Shown: piece by piece, positions 1 through 9,400 of the stretch
How positions within the stretch are numbered: position 1 is the first letter of the stretch
Layout: each line of letters starts with the position of its first letter
Source: Pedobacter sp. Bi126
GTDB taxonomy: Bacteria; Bacteroidota; Bacteroidia; Sphingobacteriales; Sphingobacteriaceae
Length of the DNA: 64,000 nt
Assembly (NCBI RefSeq): GCF_918698245.1
Contig: NZ_CAKKMS010000004.1
Coordinates: 372,001 to 436,000, forward strand
Direction: 5' to 3'
Notes under the pieces: generated by a model
Database searches by the model: none
The model's input: the letters and a program-made list of their open reading frames with translations, nothing else
Told to the model about the DNA's origin: nothing
Position numbers and translations under genes: made by a program

Positions 1-1848
1 AAATATGGTGGCGATAACAGTCGTTTAGCACCGATTTTGATTCATGGTGATGCATCAGTTGCCGGACAAGGTATTGTTTACGAGGTAATTCAGATGGCAG
101 GCCTTGAAGGTTATAAAACCGGTGGAACTATTCACTTGGTAATTAATAACCAGATTGGTTTTACAACTAATTATAAAGATGCACGTACCAGTACTTATTG
201 TACCGATATTGCTAAAGTAACTTTATCTCCGGTTTTCCACGTAAATGGTGATGATCCTGAGGCTTTGGTTTATGCAATTAACCTGGCAATGGAGTATCGT
301 CAGAAATATAAAAACGATGTTTTTATCGATATTCTTTGCTACCGTCGTTTCGGACACAATGAGTCTGATGAGCCCAAATTCACCCAGCCATTATTATACA
401 AAACAATCGAAAAACACCCTAATCCAAGGGAAATTTATATTGATCAGTTAACCAAAGAGGGTAAGTTAGAAGCCGGTTTGGCAAAAGAAATGGAAAAAGA
501 TTTCCGTGGTATTTTGCAGGAACGCTTAAACGAAGCTAAAGAATTTGTTGCAGGTAATGCCGAAGTTAAATTTGGTGGTGCATGGGCAGATTTGCGTATG
601 GCTACACCTAAAGATTTCGAATCTTCTCCTGTTACTGCGGTTAAAAAGTCTACTTTATTAGAAATTGGTAAGCGCATTACTGCTTTGCCATCTAATAAAA
701 AGTTCTTCAAAAAAATCGAAAAACTATTTGCTGAACGTGGCAAAATGGTTAACGAAACCAATGTTTTCGACTGGGCAATGGGCGAGCAGTTAGCTTATGG
801 TACTTTGTTATCAGAAGGTAAACGTGTTCGTTTAAGCGGTCAGGATGTAGAGAGGGGAACATTCTCTCACCGTCATGCGGTATTAACGCTTGAAGATAGT
901 GAGGAAGAATATGTACCATTGGCAAATATTTCAGACCAACAAGCGGCTTTCGATATTTACAACTCACACTTATCAGAATACGGCGTTTTAGGTTTCGAGT
1001 ATGGTTATGCCATGGCAAACCCGAATGCTTTAACCATTTGGGAAGCACAATTTGGCGATTTCTTTAACGGAGCGCAAATTGTTGTCGATCAATATATTGC
1101 AAGTGCCGAAACCAAATGGCAGCGCGAAAATGGTTTGGTAATGTTATTGCCTCACGGTTACGAAGGTCAGGGGCCAGAGCACTCATCAGCACGTATAGAG
1201 CGTTTTATGGAGCTTTGTGCTGACTATAACATGCAGGTAACAAACTGTACTACTCCGGCAAACTTCTTCCACGTTTTACGCCGTCAGTTTAAACGCGATT
1301 TCCGTAAACCTTTGGTGGTATTTACTCCTAAAAGTTTATTGCGCCACCCAGCTTGTGTTTCTAAATTAGAAGAATTTACGGAAGGTGGTTTTAAAGAAGT
1401 AATTGATGATGTAAATGTTAAAGTTGCAGATGTAACACGCATTGTTTTCTGTAGCGGTAAAATTTACTACGAGTTACTGGAGAAACAACAGGCTGATAAA
1501 TTGAAACATGTAGCCCTGGTTCGTGTAGAGCAGCTGTATCCAACTCCAGTTGATCAGATGGAAGCCATCCAGAAGAAATATAAAAATGCTAAAGAAGTTT
1601 TCTGGGTACAAGAAGAGCCAGAGAACATGGGCGCATGGCCATATTTGTTCCGCAGGTTATACAAAACAGCATTAAAAGGCATTGATGTAATTTCGCGAAG
1701 AGAAAGCAGCAGTACTGCAACAGGTTTTGCAAAACAACATGCTAATCAACAGGCTTATATTTTAGCAAAAGCTTTAGAGATTTCGGTAACGGATGATGTA
1801 AAGGATATCGCCAAAAAAGCAACAAAAAAATTAGTTCAGATCGATTAG
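1..1848 (+). CDS. sucA: 2-oxoglutarate dehydrogenase E1 component, 3' part (5' end outside window)
   Basis: This is the thiamine-diphosphate-dependent E1 subunit, which decarboxylates 2-oxoglutarate and passes the succinyl group to the E2 lipoyl arm in the TCA cycle. The frame is open from base 1 (reads KYGGDNSRLAPILIHGDA), so about 615 C-terminal residues of a normally ~900-residue protein are visible and the start lies upstream. Hallmarks are the HGDASVAGQG segment of the ThDP domain, the transketolase-like pyrimidine-binding stretch QFGDFFNGAQIVVDQY, the E1 signature LPHGYEGQGPEHSSARIERF, and the C-terminal domain ending in KKLVQID. The E2 gene follows 75 bp downstream on the same strand, the usual sucAB order. 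Identity is secure; only the missing N-terminus is unknown. Confidence 0.97.
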   Translation, partial: KYGGDNSRLAPILIHGDASVAGQGIVYEVIQMAGLEGYKTGGTIHLVINNQIGFTTNYKDARTSTYCTDIAKVTLSPVFHVNGDDPEALVYAINLAMEYRQKYKNDVFIDILCYRRFGHNESDEPKFTQPLLYKTIEKHPNPREIYIDQLTKEGKLEAGLAKEMEKDFRGILQERLNEAKEFVAGNAEVKFGGAWADLRMATPKDFESSPVTAVKKSTLLEIGKRITALPSNKKFFKKIEKLFAERGKMVNETNVFDWAMGEQLAYGTLLSEGKRVRLSGQDVERGTFSHRHAVLTLEDSEEEYVPLANISDQQAAFDIYNSHLSEYGVLGFEYGYAMANPNALTIWEAQFGDFFNGAQIVVDQYIASAETKWQRENGLVMLLPHGYEGQGPEHSSARIERFMELCADYNMQVTNCTTPANFFHVLRRQFKRDFRKPLVVFTPKSLLRHPACVSKLEEFTEGGFKEVIDDVNVKVADVTRIVFCSGKIYYELLEKQQADKLKHVALVRVEQLYPTPVDQMEAIQKKYKNAKEVFWVQEEPENMGAWPYLFRRLYKTALKGIDVISRRESSSTATGFAKQHANQQAYILAKALEISVTDDVKDIAKKATKKLVQID

Positions 1849-1923
1849 GTGCATTGCGCTAAGCGTTTGGAGCGTGGCGTTTGATATTGATTATTAGAAG
1901 ATAAAAAACATAACATTACAAAA

Positions 1924-3150
1924 ATGAGTTTAGAGATAAAAGTTCCGCCTGTTGGTGAGTCGATAACCGAAGTTGTTTTATCACGTTGGATAAAAAACGA
2001 TGGCGATGTTGTTGAAATGGATGAAGTTATTGCCGAATTAGAATCGGACAAAGCAACATTCGAATTAACTGCAGAACAAGCTGGAACTTTAAAAACCATA
2101 GCAGCCGAAGGCGATACATTAGCCATCGGTGCAGTAGTTTGTAAAATTGAAGATGGTGGTGCGGCTCCGGCGAAAGCTGATGCACCAAAAGCTGAAGAAA
2201 AGGCTGCTGTTGCTGAAGATAAAACTGCGGCTCCGGTGGCCGAAAAATCAGGCGAAAGCTATGCTACTGGAACTCCTTCTCCTGCTGCTGGTAAAATTCT
2301 TGCAGAAAAAGGAATTGATGCAGCTGCTGTAAAAGGTACTGGTGTTGATGGTCGTATTACTAAAGACGATGCTGTAAAGGCTGAGGCGGGTAAAAAACCA
2401 GAAGCAACAAAAGCAAGTGCTCCGGTTGTAGCTGCTGCTCCCGCAGGTAGTCGCGGCGAACGTCGTGAAAAAATGTCTCCACTACGTAGAACGGTTGCAA
2501 AACGTTTAGTTGCTGTTAAAAATGAAACCGCAATGTTGACTACTTTTAACGAAGTTAACATGAAGCCGATTATGGATTTACGCGGAAAATATAAAGATCA
2601 GTTTAAAGAAAAATTTGGTGTTGGTTTAGGCTTCATGAGCTTTTTCACTAAAGCAGTTACCGAAGCATTAAAAGATTTCCCTGCGGTTAATGGTCGTATT
2701 GAAGGTGAAGAATTGGTTTACAATGATTTCGCTGATATTTCGATTGCAGTTTCTGCACCAAAAGGTTTAGTGGTTCCGGTAATCCGTAATGCAGAAAGTA
2801 TGACTTTAGCGCAGATTGAAAAATCGGTTTTAGAATTGGCTTTAAAAGCACGTGATAGCAAATTAACCATCGAAGAAATGACTGGTGGAACATTCACTAT
2901 CACTAATGGTGGTGTGTTTGGTTCAATGATGTCGACTCCGATTATTAATGCGCCGCAATCGGCTATTTTAGGCATGCACAACATCGTTGAGCGTCCGGTA
3001 GCTGAAAAAGGTGAGGTAGTCATCCGTCCGATGATGTACGTTGCTTTATCTTACGATCACAGAATCATCGATGGACGTGAGTCGGTTGGTTTCTTGGTTC
3101 GTGTGAAACAATTGTTAGAAGATCCGGCTAGATTATTATTAGGTATCTAA
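1924..3150 (+). CDS. sucB: Dihydrolipoyllysine-residue succinyltransferase (E2 of 2-oxoglutarate dehydrogenase)
   Basis: This is the core E2 enzyme of the 2-oxoglutarate dehydrogenase complex, transferring succinyl from lipoamide to CoA. Domains in order: an N-terminal lipoyl domain (about residues 2-78) with the lipoylated lysine at K43 in ESDKATFE; an Ala/Lys/Pro-rich linker; a peripheral-subunit-binding domain (about 112-152, TPSPAAGKILAEKG...GVDGRITKDD); a second linker; and the acyltransferase domain (about 185-408) with the catalytic HxxxDG motif H379-RII-DG and a C-terminus LLLGI typical of the family. The length of 408 aa fits SucB. It follows sucA closely and ends before a strong terminator, so the two are probably co-transcribed. 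Confidence 0.97.
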   Translation: MSLEIKVPPVGESITEVVLSRWIKNDGDVVEMDEVIAELESDKATFELTAEQAGTLKTIAAEGDTLAIGAVVCKIEDGGAAPAKADAPKAEEKAAVAEDKTAAPVAEKSGESYATGTPSPAAGKILAEKGIDAAAVKGTGVDGRITKDDAVKAEAGKKPEATKASAPVVAAAPAGSRGERREKMSPLRRTVAKRLVAVKNETAMLTTFNEVNMKPIMDLRGKYKDQFKEKFGVGLGFMSFFTKAVTEALKDFPAVNGRIEGEELVYNDFADISIAVSAPKGLVVPVIRNAESMTLAQIEKSVLELALKARDSKLTIEEMTGGTFTITNGGVFGSMMSTPIINAPQSAILGMHNIVERPVAEKGEVVIRPMMYVALSYDHRIIDGRESVGFLVRVKQLLEDPARLLLGI

Positions 3151-3199
3151 TCCCTAAGTCCCCTAAAGAGGGCTTATAATCTTTATAGAAAGTCAAGAT

Positions 3200-3252
3200 A
3201 AAGAAGTCAAGTTTTAATGGCCAACGTGCTATAAAAACTTGACTTCTTTTTT
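3200..3252 (+). terminator. Rho-independent terminator after sucAB
   Basis: A perfect 16-bp inverted repeat (3200-3215 and 3234-3249) with an 18-nt loop runs directly into a T tract. It sits 50 bp after the sucB stop and upstream of the next start, so it most likely ends the sucAB transcript. Confidence 0.85.
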
Positions 3253-3264
3253 TATACCTGAAAA

Positions 3265-3624
3265 ATGAAATTAACGTTCAACTCAAAATTTCTCATTATT
3301 TTTCTCGCGCTTCTCATCGTAGAAATCTTAATTGGCAAATACCTTCATGATGCATTTATTCGTCCGTTTGGCGGAGACGTATTGGTTGTTATCTTGATTT
3401 ACGCATTTTTGAGGATTTTCCTTAAAACCAATTATAAGCAGTTATCATTAGGCGTCTTAATTTTTTCTTTCGTAATTGAGTTCCTCCAAAAGGCAAATTA
3501 TGTTACCTGGTTTGGCTGGGAAAACAACAAAATAATGAGCACTATATTGGGCACTTCCTTTAGCGTTTACGATCTGCTCGCTTATTTTGTAGGCTATCTG
3601 ATCTGTTTGTGCTTTAAGGATTGA
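3265..3624 (+). CDS. DUF2809 family small integral membrane protein
   Basis: A 119-aa protein, almost entirely hydrophobic, with about four membrane segments (roughly residues 8-25, 37-54, 60-75 and 95-117). The pattern FGGDVLVVILIYAFLR followed by FSFVIEFLQ and a C-terminal FSVYDLLAYFVGYL is characteristic of the DUF2809 family. No function is established for this family. The ATG start lies only 12 bp after the T tract of the preceding terminator, so transcription must begin within or just after that hairpin, or be read through. The gene stands alone, facing a minus-strand neighbour. Confidence 0.75.
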   Translation: MKLTFNSKFLIIFLALLIVEILIGKYLHDAFIRPFGGDVLVVILIYAFLRIFLKTNYKQLSLGVLIFSFVIEFLQKANYVTWFGWENNKIMSTILGTSFSVYDLLAYFVGYLICLCFKD

Positions 3625-3639
3625 GCTAAAGCACTTTTC

Positions 3640-4320
3640 TTATTTTGAAAGCGCTTTAATTGCTTTTAAATCCAATTGTTTAAATTCTACTTCACTGCCC
3701 TCGGCTTGCAGTGCAATCTGGCCGCTACTTGCAGTGCAATTTGTGCCATAGTTTACCAATATGCCATTTACCCAAACTTTAACTTCGTTATTCAAACATT
3801 GAATAACCATGGTATTCCATTCGCCAAGCGGTTTTTCACTGTCATCTGTTAAATTTTTAATCCGGCGGAGTTTATTTCCATTTACACCCCAGTTTTCTTG
3901 AGGCCCACGTCTGGTAACCATATCCGGTACTGTAATATCTTCTTCGATACACCAGAAATCGCCAGCATCTTTATGTTGCATCTGCACTTCCAGCGATTTT
4001 GGAAACATACCATACAATGCCCTTGGCGTAGATGCATGAACTAAAACGCCACAATTTCCTGGCTTGCCAGCAAAGCGGTATTGTACTGTTAACTGGTAAT
4101 TTTTATAAATTTTATCGGTTATTAAATGCCCACCTGGCGTACCTAAACTTACCAACATGCCATTGCGAACAATAAATGGATTAATAGTATCAGGCTTTTT
4201 ATCCATTGCAGGTACATCTACATGCCAACCGCTTAGATTTTTTCCGTTAAAAAGGCTTTTTTGAGCAAATGCTGAACTGCTCATAATAACTAGTAGTAAA
4301 AAGGCGTAGTAAAGTTTCAT
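3640..4320 (-). CDS. Secreted DUF1080 (3-keto-disaccharide hydrolase-type) protein
   Basis: A 226-aa protein with a clear signal peptide (MKLYYAFLLLVIMSSSAFAQ). The opening LFNGKNLSGWHV and the following jelly-roll-like segments (GHLITDKIYKNYQLTVQYRF, GILVNY, GQIALQAEGSEVEFKQL) match the DUF1080 family. These are laminin-G/concanavalin-like beta-sandwich proteins found in large numbers in Bacteroidota, and some are reported to act on 3-keto-glycosides. It is predicted to be periplasmic or exported. No other carbohydrate genes adjoin it, so its substrate cannot be deduced from context. It is convergent with the preceding membrane protein, 15 bp apart. Confidence 0.85.
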   Translation of the reverse strand: MKLYYAFLLLVIMSSSAFAQKSLFNGKNLSGWHVDVPAMDKKPDTINPFIVRNGMLVSLGTPGGHLITDKIYKNYQLTVQYRFAGKPGNCGVLVHASTPRALYGMFPKSLEVQMQHKDAGDFWCIEEDITVPDMVTRRGPQENWGVNGNKLRRIKNLTDDSEKPLGEWNTMVIQCLNNEVKVWVNGILVNYGTNCTASSGQIALQAEGSEVEFKQLDLKAIKALSK

Positions 4321-4384
4321 GATATATTTGGTTTTTGTATTCCAAATATATTAAATATAAATGGCAGAAGAATTGTAAGAGGGT

Positions 4385-4469
4385 TCGTCATTTCGACTGG
4401 AGTGCAACGGAATGGAGAAATCTATGATTACGGTATTTATAGATCTCTCCACTTCGGTCGAGATGACGA
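4385..4469. repeat. Imperfect inverted repeat (REP-like intergenic element)
   Basis: The left arm (about 4385-4422, containing TCGTCATTTCGACTGGAG and GGAGAAATCT) is matched in reverse by 4441-4469 (AGATCTCTCC...GAGATGACGA), giving a long hairpin between two minus-strand genes. Its style is the same as other 'gtcatt...atgac' elements in this window. Confidence 0.7.
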
Positions 4470-4503
4470 TACCCCGCTGCCTAATCTGGTCTTTAGCGTC
4501 TCG

Positions 4504-5022
4504 CTAAGACTCCAATTTCAATAATTCTTCGTACGCATTTCCATCAAGCCTCAATAGTTTAGCAAATGCTGGCTCGGTTTTATAACCTTGGTTTTTGAGA
4601 TCAATGATGTCCTGCCTAAATTTTTCGTCCCTAGCTAAGAGTAATTTGTGTTCAATGAGCATATGCCGATATGCATTTTGTCGTGCGGTGGGAATATTTT
4701 GGCCGAATATTTCTATTTCGAAACCATCGATGATAAAATTCGCTTTAATCGCATCGAATTTGAGGCTTTCACGAATGATGAAGTCTTTTTCAGATCTAAA
4801 CAGTACATTTAATTTGTCGATAAATTCATTCTTATCCGAAACTTCGCAGATAATATCCAAATCGCTGTTTTCGATGTCGATATTGATTGGAATGGTACCC
4901 ACAAGTATTGGATGGTAAGGAGCAAGCTTTCCTATAATTTCATTATCAGTTAGCACCTGATAAGCCTTCTTTTGCCTTTCATTGCCAAGCTTTAAGTAAG
5001 ATATATCAAGAAAGTTGATCAT
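4504..5022 (-). CDS. DUF4269 domain protein (nucleotidyltransferase-like)
   Basis: A 172-aa cytoplasmic protein. The segment LVGTIPINIDIENSDLDIICE (about residues 41-61) resembles the G-S/T...D-x-D core of the nucleotidyltransferase fold, and the rest (GFEIEIFGQNIPTARQNAYRHMLIEHKLL) matches the DUF4269 family. No experimentally defined role is known; a link to nucleotidyl transfer is inference from the DLD-type motif only. It starts at an ATG directly before a non-coding repeat region and has no obvious operon partner. Confidence 0.8.
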   Translation of the reverse strand: MINFLDISYLKLGNERQKKAYQVLTDNEIIGKLAPYHPILVGTIPINIDIENSDLDIICEVSDKNEFIDKLNVLFRSEKDFIIRESLKFDAIKANFIIDGFEIEIFGQNIPTARQNAYRHMLIEHKLLLARDEKFRQDIIDLKNQGYKTEPAFAKLLRLDGNAYEELLKLES

Positions 5023-5335
5023 TCGTTATGGGCTATGGGTTTTTGACCTTTGTTTCTTGCAGCATCCAAAGTTACTAAACCCGATAGTATGAATGCCAAT
5101 GCGTTCTAATTCTGCCCTAATTTTTTCTGAAGAAACTGAAGCAAAGCACAAGAGGCATTGGCAGAAAGGATAGCGGGAACAGACTTTGATATTTGTTGCT
5201 GTACCTGCTTTCCAAACACTACTGTTATCGTCATTGCGAGAAGGAACGGCGAAGCAATCTTTCATGCTTTCGGATATTTCACAATAAAGATTGCTTCGTC
5301 GGCTGAAAAGGCCTCCTCGCAATCACGAATTCATT
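5023..5335. repeat. Non-coding stretch with inverted 'cattgcgag/gaagcaatct' repeat
   Basis: The segment 5228-5328 forms an inverted repeat: TCGTCATTGCGAGAAGG at the left is matched by CCTCCTCGCAATCACGA at the right, with AAGCAATCTTT / AAAGATTGCTTCG inside. Related sequence recurs near 40.9, 41.6, 43.05 and 55.67 kb. An open frame across it (5026-5322, minus) is only repeat translation. No gene is supported between the DUF4269 and lspA genes. Confidence 0.65.
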
Positions 5336-5336
5336 G

Positions 5337-5378
5337 AAAAAACAAAGCCCATCTCAGTTAAGAAATGGGCTTTGTTTT
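5337..5378 (-). terminator. Bidirectional hairpin terminator downstream of lspA
   Basis: The arms AACAAAGCCCAT (from 5341) and ATGGGCTTTGTTTT (5365-5378) form a perfect stem, with A tracts on the left and T tracts on the right. It can therefore terminate the ileS/dksA-like/lspA group on the minus strand and also works on the plus strand. Confidence 0.85.
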
Positions 5379-5390
5379 ATAATAGTATGA

Positions 5391-5421
5391 TGCCGTTCTT
5401 CGACAGGCTCAGAATGACAAC
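5391..5421. repeat. Copy of 'ttcttcgacaggctcagaatgac' dispersed motif
   Basis: A short sequence (GTTCTTCGACAGG then CTCAGAATGAC) of a kind scattered between genes in this window, with relatives at 21225-21322 and about 40020-40042. It lies between the terminator and the lspA stop. Confidence 0.45.
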
Positions 5422-5429
5422 GGATTTAT

Positions 5430-6032
5430 TTAATCTTCTACAATCTCACTGTTGATGCTCACATCGTCTTTTACATCTTCTTTAAAGTAGTTTTTCTGGA
5501 AGATGAGGATCAGTATCACTCCAACTGAAATGGCTGCGTCTGCAAGGTTAAAAACAGGCCTGAAAAAAACAAACTCTTCGCCTCCCCAAATCGGGAACCA
5601 GGTAGGGAAGTGGCCTTCTGCAATCGGGAAATAGAACATGTCTACTACACGACCGTGAAACCAGCTTTCGTAACCATAAATCTTTCCGTAAAATACAGAA
5701 TCGATAATGTTTCCTAATGCGCCAGAAAAAATCAGTGCAACATTTAAGATTAAACCGCGGTGATATTTATGCTTAATTAGATAATGTAAGCCATAGCCAA
5801 TTCCTGCAACAGCTGCAATACGGAAAAGTGATAAGGCTAATTTGCCAAATTCACCACCAAACTCCATCCCAAAGGCCATCCCATTATTTTCGGTAAAATG
5901 GATAATACACCATTTGCCAATAATATGGAATTCCTGACCGAGGTACATGTGCGTTTTAACCCAGGTTTTCACCAGCTGATCGGCCAGTAAAACTAAAAAG
6001 ATAACAATTAAAGGTTTTGTATAGCCTTTCAT
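5430..6032 (-). CDS. lspA: Lipoprotein signal peptidase (signal peptidase II)
   Basis: This inner-membrane aspartic protease cleaves prolipoprotein signal peptides after diacylglyceryl modification. The 200-aa protein has four predicted membrane helices. Family motifs are ADQLVKTW near residue 17, FTENNGMAFG near 46-55, GALGNIIDS near 104-112, VVDMFYFP with the probable catalytic D131, and FNLADAAIS with D165. There is an insertion between the two catalytic aspartates compared with proteobacterial LspA, as often in Bacteroidota. Its ATG overlaps the stop of the upstream DksA-like gene by one base (TAATG), indicating translational coupling. Several lipoproteins in this window are likely substrates. 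Confidence 0.96.
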   Translation of the reverse strand: MKGYTKPLIVIFLVLLADQLVKTWVKTHMYLGQEFHIIGKWCIIHFTENNGMAFGMEFGGEFGKLALSLFRIAAVAGIGYGLHYLIKHKYHRGLILNVALIFSGALGNIIDSVFYGKIYGYESWFHGRVVDMFYFPIAEGHFPTWFPIWGGEEFVFFRPVFNLADAAISVGVILILIFQKNYFKEDVKDDVSINSEIVED

Positions 6033-6415
6033 TAACTCTGCTTTAATTTAGCTTCCATGCTTAATGTTGCATGAGGAACAGCGCGTAAACGTTCTTTTTG
6101 GATTAATTTTCCGGTTTCGCGGCAAATACCATAAGTTTTGTTCTCGATACGCACCAATGCATTCTCCAGGTTGTCAATAAATTTTTTCTGACGTGCAGCC
6201 AATTGATTGATCTGCTCTTTTTCCATTGTTGCAGAACCGTCTTCTAATGTTTTGTAGGCACCTGAAGTATCTTCTGTTCCGTTTGCGTTTGGATTACTCA
6301 AAGAAGTGGTTAAAGAGTTAAGTTCCTCTTTCGCCATGCGTAATTTATCTTGAATTAATTCTTTAAATTCTTGTAATTCACTGTCTGAGTAGCGTGTTTT
6401 GTTGCTGTTTTCCAT
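6032..6415 (-). CDS. TraR/DksA family transcriptional regulator with degenerate zinc finger
   Basis: A 127-aa protein with an N-terminal coiled-coil region and a C-terminal DksA-type segment, ALVRIENKTYGICRETGK followed by LIQKERLRAVPHATL. DksA-like proteins bind the secondary channel of RNA polymerase. Only one cysteine is present in the whole protein, so the usual four-cysteine zinc site is lost; the fold is presumably held without metal. The acidic coiled-coil tip is not obviously DxxDA. It lies between ileS (upstream, 30 bp) and lspA (overlapping by one base), an arrangement consistent with one transcript. Confidence 0.9.
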   Translation of the reverse strand: MENSNKTRYSDSELQEFKELIQDKLRMAKEELNSLTTSLSNPNANGTEDTSGAYKTLEDGSATMEKEQINQLAARQKKFIDNLENALVRIENKTYGICRETGKLIQKERLRAVPHATLSMEAKLKQS

Positions 6416-6445
6416 GTTCTTTTTCTAATTTTCTAATATATGGAT

Positions 6446-9400
6446 TTATATTTTAGTTACTGAAATGCTTAACTCAACATCGTCGATAACGATTTTGTTT
6501 GCATTATTTACAGTATCTGTTAATTCAAATTCATCGGCCAATATTTCCGCGCAAATGTAATCCTTGTTTTTGGCAACTGCGCCGGCCACCAAGTTATCAT
6601 TTTGTAACGAAACTTTAATCCTATCTGTTACTTCAAAGTTTAATTCTTTTCGCAAGTTTTGGATACGGTTAACCAATTCGCGGGAAATACCTTCTTGTTT
6701 CAGCTCTTCTGAGATGGTAACATCCAAAGCAACAGTTAAACTGCCCAGGTTAGTTACCTGCCATCCCGGAATATCTTCGGCAAAAACCTCAACATCATCA
6801 TTTAAATTGATGGTAAATTCTTCACCATTATTACCAACTACGATGATGAAGCCATCATTTTCTAAACGTTGGATATCATCCTGATTGGAATTTTCTAAAG
6901 CCTCTTTAACCAGGCTCATCTCTTTTCCAACTTTTTTACCCAAAGATTTGAAGTTTGGTTTCAGCTTTTTCTTAACGATACCATGCGTATCGGTAATGAA
7001 CTCAATATGTTTAACATTCGTTTCAGAAAGGATATAATCTGCAACCTTTGATATTTTTTGTTCGAAATCGCCACTTAAAGATGGAATTAAGATTTTCTCA
7101 AGTGGTTGACGCACATTGATGCCCGATTTTTTACGCAGCGATAAAACCATCGATGAAATATCCTGAGCGTAAACCATACGCTCGTTCAAATCGGTATCAA
7201 TTAAACTTTGATCAGCCTCTTTCCATAAAGTTAAGTGGACAGATTGTTCCGCATGTGCATCGGTAATGGTTAAGTTTCTATATAACCAATCGGCAAAGAA
7301 AGGCGCAACAGGACTCATCAACTGTGCCAAGGTTTCTAAACAAGTATATAATGTTTCGTAAGCTGCACGTTTATCATCGGTCATTTCGCCTTTCCAGAAA
7401 CGGCGACGACTTAACCTGATGTACCAGTTACTCAAATGTTCATCAACAAAAGCCTGAATAGCACGGGTAGCTTTCGTTGGTTCGTAAGTGTTGTAACTTC
7501 CATCAACTTCGTTGATTAAGGTTTGCAATAACGATAAAATCCAGCGGTCTAACTCCGTCCTTTCTTCAACTTTGCTTAAATTATTTTTATCGATCTCGAA
7601 TTTATCGATATTGGCGTACAGGGCAAAGAAAGCATAGGTATTGTAAAGTGTTCCGAAGAATTTACGGCGCACTTCAGCAATTCCATCAATGTCAAATTTT
7701 AGGTTGTCCCAAGGATTTGCATTAGAAATCATGTACCAACGCGTGGCATCAGCACCATATTCATTAATGGTTTGGAATGGATCAGCGGCATTGCCCAAAC
7801 GTTTAGACATTTTTTGTCCGTTTTTGTCCAGAACCAGTCCATTCGAAACTACATTTTTGTACGCTACTTTATCAAAAACCAATGTAGAGATCGCATGTAG
7901 CGTATAAAACCAGCCACGGGTTTGGTCTACGCCTTCGGCAATAAAATCTGCAGGGAAATCTTCATTTCCATCAATTGTTTCTTTGTTTTCAAAAGGGTAG
8001 TGCCACTGCGCATAAGGCATAGCACCAGAATCGAACCAAACATCAATTAAATCACTTTCGCGGCTCATTGGTTTGCCTGATGGAGATACCAAAACAATTT
8101 TGTCGACCACATTTTTATGTAAATCGATCAAATCATAGTTCTCTTCAGACATGTTCCCGATTTCGAATCCCTTAAAAGGATTTTCTTTCTGGAAACCAGC
8201 TGTTATAGATTTTTCAATGGCATTATAAAGTTCCTCAACAGAACCAATTAACACTTCTTCTTTTTTATCTTCAGTTCTCCAGATTGGCAAAGGAATTCCC
8301 CAGTATCTCGAACGTGATAAATTCCAATCGTTGGCGTTTTTTAGCCAGTTTCCAAAACGACCTTCGCCAGTTGACTTTGGTTTCCAGTTAATGGTTTCAT
8401 TAAGGTCGAACATCCTGTCTTTAACATCTGTAACTTTAATAAACCATGAATCTAAAGGATAATATAAAAGTGGCTCATCAGTTCTCCAGCTGTGTGGGTA
8501 ACTGTGAACATATTTTTCTACTTTAAAAGCTTTATTTTCTTCTTTTAATAAAATAGCAATTTCTACATCAACCGATTTTTCAGGTGCTTCGCCAGCATTG
8601 TAATATTCGTTTTTTACATATTTGCCTGCAAAAGGACCAACATGTTTAGTGAATTTACCCTGTAAATCTACTAATGGAACGGGGGTGTCATTCTCGTCTA
8701 ATACCAACATTGGCGGTACTTCAGGAATGGCTTCCTTAGCTACTTTAGCATCATCTGCGCCAAAAGTAGGGGCGGTATGAACAATACCGGTACCATCTTC
8801 TGTAGTTACGAAATCTCCAGAAATTACCCTAAATGCATTTTCAGGATTTTGATACGGCAATGCGTAAGTTAATAGTTGTTCATATCTAATGCCAACCAAC
8901 TCACTTCCTTTGCATTCGGCAAGTATTTGATAGGGGATTTTTTTATCGCCAGCTTTAAAATTTGTAAAATCTTCAACTTCGTTGCTTTCAAAGAAAATTT
9001 TACTGAATTGCTTGCCAACCAGGTTTTTTGCCAAAATTACATTTGTTGGCAAGAATGTATATTGGTTGAAAGTTTTGACCAAAACATAGTCGATTTTTGG
9101 TCCAACCGTTAAAGCTGTGTTTGATGGTAAAGTCCATGGAGTAGTCGTCCAGGCCATCAGGTAAATATCTCCAAATGTTTGTAAAAACGGAGGTAACGTA
9201 TCCGCTATCGCCTTAAATTGAGCAACAATTGTTGTATCTGTAACATCTCGGTAAGCGCCAGGCTGATTTACCTCATGCGAACTCAATCCTGTCCCAGCTT
9301 TTGGAGAATAAGGTTGGATAGTATAACCTTTATAGATTAATCCTTTATCGTAAATCTGCTTCAAAAGCCACCACACCGATTCCATGTATTTCGACTTATA

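Noticed and set aside
5026..5322. 98-aa frame on the minus strand
   Set aside because: It runs through the inverted 'cattgcgag' repeat; composition and lack of start context argue against a gene.
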